Source of the DNA: Mycoplasma leachii PG50
Lineage (GTDB): Bacteria; Bacillota_I; Bacilli_A; Mycoplasmatales; Mycoplasmataceae
DNA: 64,000 nt
Assembly: GCF_000183365.1 (NCBI RefSeq)
Contig: NC_014751.1
Location: 372,001 to 436,000 of the forward strand
Direction of reading: 5' to 3'
The notes under the pieces are model-generated. The model was not told where the DNA came from. It saw only the letters and a program-made list of their open reading frames with translations, and searched no databases. This document shows, piece by piece, positions 22,248 to 32,553 of the stretch. Position numbers and translations under genes: made by a program. Position 1 is the first letter of the stretch; every line of letters starts with the position of its first letter.

Positions 22248-23973
22248 ATTCAATTGTTTTTATGTTTAGCTCATCTAATTGTTTGTCACTTACTAAATCA
22301 GGAGCATTACTCATCATATCAACTCCTAGTGAGTTTTTTGGAAAAGCAATTACATCTCTAATAGAATTTGAATCAGTTAGAATCATACTAATTCTATCTA
22401 ATCCTCAAGCAATTCCTGCATGATAAGGAGCACCATATTTATAAGCGTTCATAAATCAACCAAAATTAGCTTCTACTTGCTTTTGACTTAGTTCAACAGC
22501 ATCAAACATTCTTTGTTGAATTTCAGAATTAGTAATACGCTGACTTCCACCACCTATTTCAAATCCATTCATAACCAAATCATAAGCACAAGCTAATGCA
22601 TCTTTTTTATTAGTATCAAAATCAGCTAATGATTCTTCTTTTGGACTTGTAAATGGGTGATGAGCTGCTACATATCTATTTTCTTGTTCGCTAAATTCAA
22701 ATAAAGGAAAATCAACAACTCATAATAATTTAAAATCATCTTTAGTTTCTAAATTAAACATTTTAGCTAAATTAATTCTAATAGCTCCCATTAATTGAGA
22801 AATTTCTTCATATTTTCCAATATTTAAAATAATAGTAGCTTTATTTTTGATATCAAATTCTTTTATTAATTGTTCTTTTTGTATTTCAGTTAGTTGACTA
22901 GCTAAACTTCCTGATCAAGCATTATTTTCTACTTTAATAAAAGCTATTGAATTAAAGTGAAATTGTTTTGCTTGTTGATTAAGTTCTTCAAGTTGTTTTT
23001 TGGTTAATAATTGATCAATACAAACAGCTCTTATATATTTATTTTGTGAATCTAAAAACATTTTAATATCACTATTTTTAAAAATATCATTTAAGGTATG
23101 AATTTTTAAATCATATCTTAGATCTGGTTTATCACTACCATATAAATCAATAGCATCTTTATAACTTAATCTTAATAAAGGTTCTTTAATTTCAAAGTTT
23201 TTAACTTCTTTTAAGATTTTTTTAATTAAAGATTCACTAATTTGCATTACATCTTCACTAGTTGCAAAACTCATTTCTAAATCTAATTGAGTAAATTCAG
23301 GTTGACGATCAATTCTTAAATCTTCATCTCTAAAACATCTAACAATTTGATAATATCTATCAATTCCAGAAATCATTAATAATTGTTTAAATAATTGCGG
23401 CGATTGAGGTAAAGCATAAAATTTATTTTTATTTAATCTTGATGGTACTAAAAAATCACGTGCACCTTCTGGAGTTGATTTTGCAAAATAAGGAGTTTCT
23501 ACTTCTAAAAAATTTAAATCAGTTAAATAGTTTCTAATAATATGATTAATCTTTGCTCTAGTAATTAAATTATTTTGCATAATTTGTCTTCTTAGATCTA
23601 AATATCTATAAGTTAATCTAGTATCTTCATTAACATTAACATCATTTTCTAAAACAAAAGGAGTTAGTTCAGATTTATTAATTACTAAAAGATCTTTAAC
23701 AATAACTTCAATATCTCCAGTACTTAATTCTTTATTAACTGATTTTCTTTTAACAACAATTCCACTAATTTCAATTACATATTCATTTTTAAGATTATTA
23801 ATTAAATTAATATTTTCTTGTTCAATAACTAATTGAGTAACTCCATATCTATCTTTTAAATCAATAAAAACCATAGCTCCTAGTTTTCTAATTTTTTTTA
23901 CTCAACCTTGTAGAATAACTTTTTGATCAACATTTTGCAATGTTAATTCGCCACAAGTATGTGTTCTTTTCAT
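22246..23973 (-). CDS. aspS: aspartate--tRNA ligase
   Basis: 575 aa, start ATG 23973 after AAGGAGATAT. Residues 1-105 form the OB-fold anticodon-binding domain (GWVKKIRKLGAMVFIDLKDRYG). Motif 2 is FRDEDLRIDRQPEFTQLD. The bacterial-type GAD insertion follows and motif 3 lies near the C-terminus (GLDRI). It charges tRNA-Asp. It starts eight bases after the hisS stop, so the two synthetases form an operon hisS-aspS, as in other Firmicute relatives. Confidence 0.97.
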
Positions 23974-23981
23974 ATATCTCC

Positions 23982-25226
23982 TTATTTTAGATCATTAACA
24001 AAATTAGTTAATGTTGTTTTAATTTCAGTTTTATTAATTTCATTTTTAATTATAAATTGATTAGATGTTGCTTCTTTTTCACCAAGAATAATTAGATATT
24101 TTGGATTCAGTTTATCTGATTTTTTTAATGCAGATTTTAAAGAAAGATTATAGTAGTTACTATCAGATATTAAACCAATAGATCTAGATAATTCTAAAAT
24201 TTGTTGATTTAATTTTATAGCTGATTGATCTAAACATATTGTATAAAGATCAATGTTTTGATCATTTCTATTTAGCTCGTTATTTTGTTCTTTTATAATA
24301 TTTATAAATCTTTCTAATCCCATCCCAAAACCACAAGCTGGTAAGTTAATATTTCCAATTTCATAGACTAAATTATTATATCTACCACCAGCTATAATAG
24401 TTTGTTCAATATTTTTAGATTCATATTTTATTTCAAAAATAAATCCAGTGTAATAATCTAAACCTCTAACTAATTTATCATCATGAATAGTTAAAATATT
24501 CATTTCTTTAAATAAATCAAGTGTTTGTTGATATCTTTTTTGTTCTTCATCAGTTAAAAAGTCTTTCATACTAGGAACATTTTTAAATTGTTTGTCATCA
24601 ATTTTGCAATCTAGTACTCTTAAAGGATTTTTTTCAATCCTAATATTACAATCAGAACATAATTTAAAATCAGTTAAATATTTTTTTAATTCTAAAATGT
24701 ATTGTTCTCTATTTTTTCCAGTTATTAAATAGTTTGTATAAATTTTAATATTTTTATTTAATTTAAAATCATTAATGATATTGTTAGCTATATTTAAAAC
24801 TTCATAATCTTGTTGAATTGAATCGCTTCCATAAACTTCAATTCCTAATTGATGAAATTGACGATATCTTCCATTTTGTGGTCTTTCGTATCTAAACATT
24901 GGACTAATATAATAAGTTTTAAAAGGTAAATAGTCTTCAGCATATAGTTTATTTTCAACAACAGCTCTAACAACACTAGCTGTTCCTTCTGGTTTTAAAA
25001 CTAAACTACGATTTTTTTTATCAACAAATTCATACATTTCTTTTGAAACAATATCACTAGTTGAACCAATACTTCTAATAAATAGTTCTTTTGATTCAAA
25101 AATTGGAGTTCTTATTTCACTATAATTAAACTTATTTAAAATTTCTCTTAATTTGTTTTCAACTTTAATTCATAATTTTGTTTCATCTAAAAAAAAGTCT
25201 TGAGTTCCACGAGGTTTTTGTAACAT
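23982..25226 (-). CDS. hisS: histidine--tRNA ligase
   Basis: 414 aa. Start ATG 25226 gives the conserved MLQKPRGTQDF opening. Class II motif 2 is FRYERPQNGRYRQFHQLGIE; the histidine-specific loops LVRGLDYYTGFIFE and GGRYNNL are present; the C-terminal anticodon-binding domain starts near residue 320. It charges tRNA-His. It is first in the hisS-aspS operon and divergent from rbfA. A TCCTTT-type region upstream supplies AAAGGA before the start. Confidence 0.97.
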
Positions 25227-25384
25227 AAACTATGTCCTTTTCTATATTAATTAAATTATAAACTAAACAGCTTTTTTATTTTTTAATATTATTCAAATAG
25301 CACTAATTTATTATTATAGATAAATTCTTATATAAAATAAAACTAGGTTGTATTTTTTATAAAATTTATAATTTTTGTAAGTGG

Positions 25385-25390
25385 TATAAT
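25385..25390 (+). promoter_or_regulatory. -10 box upstream of rbfA
   Basis: TATAAT, 24 bp before the rbfA start codon. No convincing -35 hexamer is visible at the usual distance. Confidence 0.4.
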
Positions 25391-25413
25391 TTAAATAACA
25401 AAAGGAGAATTTT

Positions 25414-25767
25414 ATGGCAAATATAAAAACTCAAAAAAGAAAAGAATCATTGCTTTTAAGAGAATTAAACTTAATTTTGCAACGTGAAATGAAAAGCGAA
25501 ATTTTAAAATCAATTTCAGTTGTTGAAACTAGATTATCTACTGACAATAGTCATGTTAAAATTTTTTATCAATTTATTCCAATTTTTGAAGATTTAACAA
25601 TACAAACTATTGAAGAAGAATTAGAAAATAATTTAAAAGAAATTAGAATGATATTAGCAAGCAAACTAGATTGAAGAACTGTTCCTGAATTAACTTTTGT
25701 TTATGATAATAGTTTAGATAGAGTTAATCAAATTGATAAAATTTTAAAAGAAGAAAAAAGCAAATAA
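25414..25767 (+). CDS. rbfA: ribosome-binding factor A
   Basis: 117 aa, ATG 25414 after AAAGGAGA. Small KH-like protein needed for late maturation of the 30S subunit. It has the family pattern of an N-terminal basic helix (QKRKESLLLRELNLILQREM), then a VETRLSTDNSHVKIFYQF strand region and LASKLDWRTVPELTFVYDNSLD at the end. Here it is separated from the nusA-infB cluster and heads rbfA-truB-ribF. Confidence 0.93.
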
Positions 25768-25816
25768 TATTAAATTTCCAAGTTTTATACTTGGATTTTT
25801 AAATAGAAACTAAGTT

Positions 25817-26695
25817 ATGCAACAATCAGGTATTTTTATTTTAAATAAACCAAAAAATATATCAACTTATCAATTAATTAATCAAGCTAAAAAAAAGCTA
25901 AACATTAAAAAAGTTGGTCATTGTGGCACTTTAGATTTACTAGCAACTGGGGTTGTTATTTGTTTAGTAAATAATGCTACTAAAATTAGTGATTATTTAT
26001 TAAATGCTAATAAAGCTTATCAAGTAAAAATCAAATTATTTACACTAACTGATAGTTATGATAGTGAAGGAAATATAATTCAAACTCAAACTCCTTTTGA
26101 TATTAGTTTAGATCAAATAAATAAAGTAATTAGTAAATATAATAATTATTCTTATGAACAATATCCACCAATTTATTCATCTATAAAAGTTAATGGTAAA
26201 AAACTTTATCAATATGCCTTAACTAATCAAAATGTTGAAATAAAAAGTAGAAAAGTGACTATTTTTAAAACTACATTATTAAATTATGATCAAAAAAACT
26301 ACGAAATTTTTTTAGATGTTAAATGTAGTAAAGGAACTTATATTAGAAGTTTAGCCGTTGATATTTGTAAAGATTTAAACACAATTGGATATGTAGTTGA
26401 ACTTAATAGAACTTTATCTGGTAATTTTAATATAACTAATGCAATTAATATAAAAGATTTAAGTTGAAATCACTTAATTTCAATAAATGATTCTGTTAAA
26501 ATTAATGATTTTAAAGTTGTTAACTATTGTAATAGTTTAGATGTTAAACAAGGTAAAAAAATAGTTTTAAATGATATTAAAGATCAATTAGTCTTTATTA
26601 GTGATGATCAAAATAATATTCTAGCTGTTTATCAAAAATATGAAAATAATATCTTTAAAATTAAAAGAGGTGGATTAAATAATGATATATATTAA
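25817..26695 (+). CDS. truB: tRNA pseudouridine-55 synthase
   Basis: 292 aa, ATG 25817. Converts U55 of tRNAs to pseudouridine. The catalytic Asp is D40 in KVGHCGTLD, followed by LLATGV where most bacteria have PLATGV. RSLAVDI and the strand GTYIRSL are also typical. The C-terminal PUA-like extension is degenerate. It overlaps ribF by 14 bp. Confidence 0.93.
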
Positions 26696-27236
26696 TAAAC
26701 CTTTTAATAAATTAGAAAAACTAAATATTAAAAAATCAATTATAACAATAGGAAATTTTGATGGTTTTCATATTTATCATCAAAAAATTATTAATAAAGT
26801 AATTCAAATTGCAAAACAAGAAAATTTAACTAGTATAGTAATGTCTTTTGATAAAAAAATTAAAGATAATATAACTTATACTAATTTAGCAACAAAAAAG
26901 CAAAAATTAGATTTTATTAATAATAATTTATCTGATTTAGATTATTTTTTTGATATTAAAGTTGATGATAGTTTAATCAAAACTACTAAAGATCAGTTTA
27001 TTGATGTTTTAATTAATAAATTAAATGTTATAAAAATAGTTGAAGGACAGGACTTTAAATTTGGTTATTTATCACAAGGAAATATTGATGATTTAATTAA
27101 AGCTTTTAGTAAAAAAAATGTTATTATTTTTAAAAGAGATAATGATATTTCTTCAACAAAAATAAAAAAACTACTAGATGAAAATCTAGTAGATAAAGCT
27201 CAAGAATTATTAGGAATAGATTTAAAGTTAAAATAG
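26682..27236 (+). CDS. ribF: FAD synthetase domain protein (RibF, short form)
   Basis: 184 aa. It has the nucleotidyltransferase signature GNFDGFHIYHQKI (residues 25-37, HxxH-type ATP-binding motif) and SSTKIKKLL near residue 162, matching the FMN adenylyltransferase half of bifunctional RibF. The usual C-terminal riboflavin kinase domain (about 130 residues) is absent: the gene ends at TAG 27234-27236 inside the terminator stem. Either the cell uses FMN from another kinase, or a separate kinase exists elsewhere. It starts within truB. Confidence 0.85.
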   Translation: MIYINKPFNKLEKLNIKKSIITIGNFDGFHIYHQKIINKVIQIAKQENLTSIVMSFDKKIKDNITYTNLATKKQKLDFINNNLSDLDYFFDIKVDDSLIKTTKDQFIDVLINKLNVIKIVEGQDFKFGYLSQGNIDDLIKAFSKKNVIIFKRDNDISSTKIKKLLDENLVDKAQELLGIDLKLK

Positions 27237-27262
27237 TACTTATATAAGTACTATTTTTTATT
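27230..27262. terminator. bidirectional terminator
   Basis: AAATAGTACTT and AAGTACTATTT around a four-base loop, with a T run (TTTTTTATTTTTT). It holds the stop codons of both ribF (+) and the S41 protease gene (-). Confidence 0.8.
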
Positions 27263-29302
27263 TTTTAGTTTTTTAATGATTAAAAATGTTAATAATAAAC
27301 TAACTATTACTACTAATAATGATGATGAAATTATGATAATTAATTTAGTTTTATTATTTTTAAGGTTTTGATTTTGTTCAGATATATCTTTAACAATAGA
27401 AAAATTTATTATTATTTTATCATTTGGGTTATTTTCTAAATAAATTTCAGCTTTATTAGGTTGTTTTAAACTAATTCTTATTTCTTGATCAAAATTAATA
27501 TCAGGATTATTTTTAAAAAGTTCTTTTAATAAAGTTATTGGATCATTTTTTGAAATTTTTATATTTTTATTTTTAATTAGTTTAGATAAACTTATTTTTG
27601 GTTTTATTTCATTTTTATTTGGTTTATCTGGTTTTAATGGAATAGTGTCAATTGGTTTAATTGTTGAATCATCATCATTTTTAAATGATATCTTATCAGC
27701 TTTATTTATTAGTTCTAAAAGTTTATTATCATCATATAAATCTTTAGCATTAGTTTCAACACTACCATTTAACATAACATCAGGTTTTACACCAAACTCT
27801 AAACTTCTAAACTTGTTATTTGTAAAAACATTGTTTGTGCTTAGTTGAATAATATCTCCAGTTGGTAAAATAAAATAACCAATTGAACTAGCTCCACCAA
27901 AAGTCTTATATCCTATTATTTTAGCTACTTTATTATCTTTTGTTATTTGAGGAAAAATATTTCCAGCTGAAAATGAATAAGGAGAAGTTAAAATGTAATA
28001 ATTAAAATTATATTTATTATATTTTGATTTAATAGTTTCAACTTTTTGTTCTTTTGAAAGTGGATTATAATTATAAACATTAAATGGTTTATCAGTTAAA
28101 AATCCCATAATTTCATAAGCAGCTCCAATAAATCCTCCACCATTTTGAGTTACATTAAAAATAATGTTTTTAATGCCTCTATTTTGAGCTTCTTTTAAAC
28201 TTTTTTCAATTTGTTTAGCTGTATCTATTTCAAATTTTTTAAAAGAAATTACAGAAGTTTTATTATCAGAAAGAAACCTATTTTGATATTCAATTTTACT
28301 TGGATCGTGTTGAGCTAATAAATGAAGTGTATCATTTCACTTTTTGTATCTTTTGACTTTGCTTTTACTTTCTATTTTAGTTTTATTATATTCTTCACCT
28401 TTATTAAAATAACCATCCATAGTAAAAGCTGAATGAGGATCATCAAGATCTTCAATCAATTGTTTTGTTGCTAAGTAATGTTTATCATTTGAATCTGAAG
28501 TAATTTGGCTTTTATAATTTTGAAAATAATTTTTATAAAATCTATTATCTTTTAATTTGATTCCATAATAATGATCAAATAAAAATGCAAAATATTTATA
28601 TTGAAATTCTTTTAAAGTTTTAGGAATAGTTGTTTTTTGACTAGATTTTAGCCCTTTAAGATTAACAATATTTATAAAATTACTTAATGTCTCAGCAAAT
28701 CTAAAAATGCTTACTTCATCATCATTAAAATAAACTTGAATATTTGATTCATTTAAAAAGATTTGGTTTAGTAAAACTATAGGTAAATAAATATCTTTTT
28801 GATCTTTTAGCATTTCAATATCATAATCTTTTAAATGATATTTAAATTGTGTATTTGGATTTTCATTTTTTAAATTCTGAAATTCTAAATTTAATTTTTC
28901 TTCTCCGCGCTCTTTATTTTTTAATATTTCAGTAAATATATTATTATTAGAAACTATAATATCTTGAGTTTTATAATCAAATTCTATTTTTAAATTAGGA
29001 ATTTTAGAAGTTAAAGTTACTATTGTTTTATTATTTTTAAATTCGTGTTTAATATCATTAAATTTAATAATTGGTTCTATACTATCTAAAAATTCTTTTA
29101 TAGAAACATAACCAACATCTTTGTGTAAATGTAGACTAATGTTCTTTTTTTTCATAGTTTTAACATCTTTAGTTAATGAATTAAGTTTATATTCTTTTAA
29201 ACTAAGTGTGTTTGTTGTATTTTCTATGATATTTACACTATTAGTTAAAACTGGAGCTATTGTATTTGATAATAAAAATAAACTTGTTAAAAGTAATTTC
29301 AT
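27251..29302 (-). CDS. S41-family serine peptidase, C-terminally membrane-anchored
   Basis: 683 aa, ATG 29302 after AAAGGAATTATT. An N-terminal signal-like helix (MKLLLTSLFLLSNTIAPVL) has no lipobox. The soluble part carries mollicute S41 (tail-specific/tricorn-type) peptidase features in the order LDDPHSAFT (about residue 298), IIFNVTQNGGG (about 382), then SPYSFSAGN with candidate nucleophile Ser445, and GGASSIGYFILPTGD. A low-complexity linker leads to a C-terminal membrane helix (residues ~655-677) with a KKLKNKK tail. The enzyme would act outside the cell, tethered at the end. It is the paralogue of the next gene upstream, whose stop lies 11 bp away. Confidence 0.85.
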
Positions 29303-29313
29303 AATAATTCCTT

Positions 29314-31194
29314 TTATTTTACTTTTTGATCATTATTTATAATGTTTTGAATATATTCTAAATCAAATAAATTATTAAAATTATAATTTTTATCTTTTTT
29401 AAACTCTATATCAGGATCAACACCTAGTTCATAAGAATTTCAATTATTATCAGTTAAAGTATACAAAGAACTTTTTCTTATTATTGTACCGGTTGGTAAA
29501 ATAGCTAGTCTAACCTCACTAGCTCCCCCCCCGCTTTTATAACCAATATTTTTTGCTAATTTATTCGTTTTAATAATTGATGCAAATGTGTTACCTGCTG
29601 AATAATTAATAGGTGAATTTAATATGTAATAATTAAAATCAAATTTACCTATATTTGATGTAATATTTATGATTTCTTTATTATTTGTGTTTGGATATAA
29701 TTTATGATATTTAAAACTTTGATTTGTTAAAAAACCAATAATTATAAAAGTTGCAAGTAGACTCCCTCCTTTATTTAAAGTTAAATCAAAAACAACATTT
29801 TTAACTTCTTTTTTGTTTTTAATTTGTTCAAGTTGATTTTTAACACCTTTTATAGTATCTCTTGTAATCAGATCTATTTTAATAATAGCTGTTTTATTAT
29901 CTTTAGTATATCTAATATCTTTTTCATTTAATTTACTAGATAGTCTAAATAATTCTTTTTCATATTTTCTAAATTTAGCAATTCTATCATTTCTATTATT
30001 TTCATTTACAAATAAATCACTATCATTAATTTTTAAATCATAAAGTGGAGATTGTAATAATACTTTTGTATGAATATCATTTAAATCTCTTATTAATAAA
30101 TTAGTTGTTTTAAAATGTTCTAAATTATCTTTTAATAAACTAGTTTTATATTTTGTTAAATAATCTTTATAAGATTTATTATTTTCTAGTTTTAAAGGAT
30201 AAAAATTATCTAATAAAAATCATAAATAGTTATATTGAAACTCTTTTAACTTATTTGATAATTTAATGTCTTGTTTATTAGAACTTAGTTTTTTCTTAGT
30301 TTCATTATTGTTATGTTGATAAAGGTCAAAAACTTCAAATATAAAAAGATTTTTATTATTAAAATAAATTTGTTTTTCTGATTCACTTAAAAATATTTGA
30401 TTTAAAACAATTAATGGTAAATATAAGTTGTTATTAGTATGAAACATATAAATATTGTATTTATTTAAATCTATGATTAAAGGTTTAGATTCTAGTGTTT
30501 TAAAATAATGATACTTTAAGTTAGTTTCATTTTGATAAGAATTTATTAAGTTATAAAAATTAACACTAGATATGATTATTTTTTTGTTTAAAAAATCAAA
30601 TTTAATAAACTCACTTATTATAAAATCATTTGTTTTATTTTTATCTTTTGATTGATATTTATTAATTAATTTAATAGTAATTAAGTTATTATTAATTTCT
30701 TTTTTAAGCTCTTTATTTAATAAATATGAATTATTGTTATAAATTACTTCTTCAGTTTTTTGATTAATTTCTAAAATATCTTTAAATAAATCTAAAAATT
30801 GATCTAAATCAATATAATCTATATCTTGATATTTTGTTAGATTAATTGTATTTTTTGTAAGAATTGTTAAATTTGTTAAATCACTTACTTTATAAGGCGT
30901 ATTTGATACTTTAAAACTATTAGTTTGTTTTGTTATTCTTTTTTTATTAGATTCATCTAATAGATTTTTAAAATCATTATTTTTGCTATTAGTTGATGAG
31001 TTATTAGCTTTATCTTTTTTTATTGAGTTAATATTATTTAAATTAGATTGTTTATCATTATTTTTATTATTAAAAGTTTTATTGTTTAGTTTATTATTTG
31101 AATTATTTTGATTGATAGTATTTAGCATACCTGGTTTACAACTTACTAATAATAATGATAAAATTGGTGTTAAGAAAATAATAGTTTTTTTCAT
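29314..31194 (-). CDS. S41-family serine peptidase, lipoprotein form, with a G8 tract
   Basis: 626 aa, start ATG 31194. Lipoprotein signal with lipobox LLLVSC-K (Cys about residue 19), then a ~90-residue Asn/Lys-rich linker. The catalytic region mirrors its neighbour: VVFDLTLNKGGS, SPINYSAGN with the candidate Ser, and KSGGGASEVRLAILPTG. It lacks the C-terminal membrane helix of the paralogue, so the two are anchored at opposite ends. The codons for GGG A are made of eight G in a row (plus strand C8 at 29525-29532), next to the active-site loop. A one-base slip there would truncate the protein. TGA Trp codons are present. Confidence 0.85.
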
Positions 31195-31399
31195 TTTGTA
31201 ATCCTAGACTCTCTAATTGTTATTTTATAAAAATTATTTAATGATTTTACAATTTTTATATTTTTTTAAAAAACGTTTAATAACTAAGACAAAATAGTTA
31301 GTTTATGATAATATTTAAAAGTTAGTAGTTTACCAAAGACATTATTCTTTCTCAAATATGCCTTTGATAGACATTTAAATACAATTCAAGGAGAAAAAT

Positions 31400-31666
31400 A
31401 TGATTTCTAAAGAACAAAAACAAGCATTAATTAAAGAGTTTGGTGGTTCAGAAAAAAATACAGGTTTAGCAGAAGTGCAAATTGCTATTTTAACAGCTGA
31501 AATTTCTAATATGACTGAACATTTAAAAATGCATAAAAAAGATATTCCTACAAGAAGAAGTTTATTAAAAAAAGTTGCTCAAAGAAGACACTTTTTAGAT
31601 TATCTAGTTAAAAAAGATGTTAATAGATATAAAGAAATTATTGAAAAATTAGGAATTAGAAAATAA
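31400..31666 (+). CDS. rpsO: 30S ribosomal protein S15
   Basis: 88 aa, ATG 31400 after AAGGAGAAAAAT. All-helical 16S rRNA-binding protein; conserved [20 protein letters not shown] and [18 protein letters not shown]. It stands alone, with a TATGATAAT-type -10 region near 31304-31312 and a ~90-base leader that could carry autoregulatory structure, as known for rpsO in other bacteria. Confidence 0.97.
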   Translation: MISKEQKQALIKEFGGSEKNTGLAEVQIAILTAEISNMTEHLKMHKKDIPTRRSLLKKVAQRRHFLDYLVKKDVNRYKEIIEKLGIRK

Positions 31667-31679
31667 TTATATTAAAATA

Positions 31680-31708
31680 TTGACATTGATACTTTTATGT
31701 AATAATAT
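31680..31708 (+). promoter_or_regulatory. promoter of tRNA-Gly
   Basis: TTGACA at 31680-31685 and TAATAT at 31703-31708 with a 17-bp spacer, 18 bp before the tRNA. Confidence 0.75.
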
Positions 31709-31725
31709 ATAAAAGTGTCAAGTAT

Positions 31726-31799
31726 GCAGGTGTAGTTTAATGGTAGAACTTCAGCCTTCCAAGCTGATTGTGAGGGTTCGATTCCCTTCACCTGCTCCA
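31726..31799 (+). tRNA. tRNA-Gly (anticodon UCC)
   Basis: 74 nt with CCA encoded. Acceptor GCAGGTG pairs with CACCTGC, anticodon stem TCAGC with GCTGA, anticodon TCC at 31758-31760, T arm GGTTCGATTCC. Confidence 0.97.
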
Positions 31800-31810
31800 T
31801 TGAAAATGAC

Positions 31811-31836
31811 AACAACACTCAGGTGTTGTTTTTTGT
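31811..31836 (+). terminator. terminator after tRNA-Gly
   Basis: AACAACAC-TCAG-GTGTTGTT followed by TTTT. Confidence 0.85.
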
Positions 31837-31888
31837 ATTCAATTTTATGTCTAGTTTTTGATATACTTAAAGTAATAAATTAAAAATT

Positions 31889-32536
31889 ATGAAAGAACAA
31901 AATAAAGAACAACTATTAGATAATATTAAATTTAATAATAGTAGAACCCCTTTTTTAATTAATCTCTTATTTCAATTATTTACGACAATTAGCTTATTTT
32001 TAGTAATATTATTTTTTATTGGTCCTGATTTAAAAAATTATTCTTGAAATTATTTTAATAAATTAGATAAATTAGCTTATTTATATTTGTTTTTAATTTG
32101 TTTAACTTATTTATTAATAATATTTGTAGTTAATTTTTTATTTGTTTTATTTAAATTTATAAAACCAGATAGTTTTAGTTATTCTTTTGGTTTAGTTTTT
32201 GTTGGTATTTTAATAATTTTTACTGGAGATTTATTTTATAATTGAAATATTAGTTTAGTAATTAAAACAATGCTACGATTTATTTTAATAATTATTAGTA
32301 TGGTATTAGGTGTTTTGCTAGGAACTTTTATAAGTGTTATTTATAAAAATAAAGAATATCAAAAAGAAGAACAAAACCAAGCAATTTTAAAAGCTTATTT
32401 AAATAATCAAATTATTCCTACAAAAAAACAATTAAAAAAAATAAAACAAATAGAATATAAAATTGCTAAACAAAAAGAATATATAGAACTTTTAAAGTTT
32501 AAAGAAGAATTATATAAAAAAAAAGACAGATGATAA
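31889..32536 (+). CDS. membrane protein, unknown function
   Basis: 215 aa, ATG 31889, no clear Shine-Dalgarno site. Four membrane helices are visible at about residues 24-48, 64-92, 104-122 and 126-148. A cytoplasmic, highly charged, probably coiled-coil tail (residues 150-215) ends in RW, with the Trp read from TGA just before TAA. Upstream is tRNA-Gly; it shares a terminator with infB on the other strand. I do not recognise the family. Confidence 0.75.
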
Positions 32537-32552
32537 TTAATCTGTCTTTTTA
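32519..32552. terminator. bidirectional terminator
   Basis: AAAAGACAGA and TCTGTCTTTT form the stem, flanked by A and T runs. It separates the membrane protein gene (+) and infB (-). Confidence 0.8.
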
Positions 32553-32553
32553 A

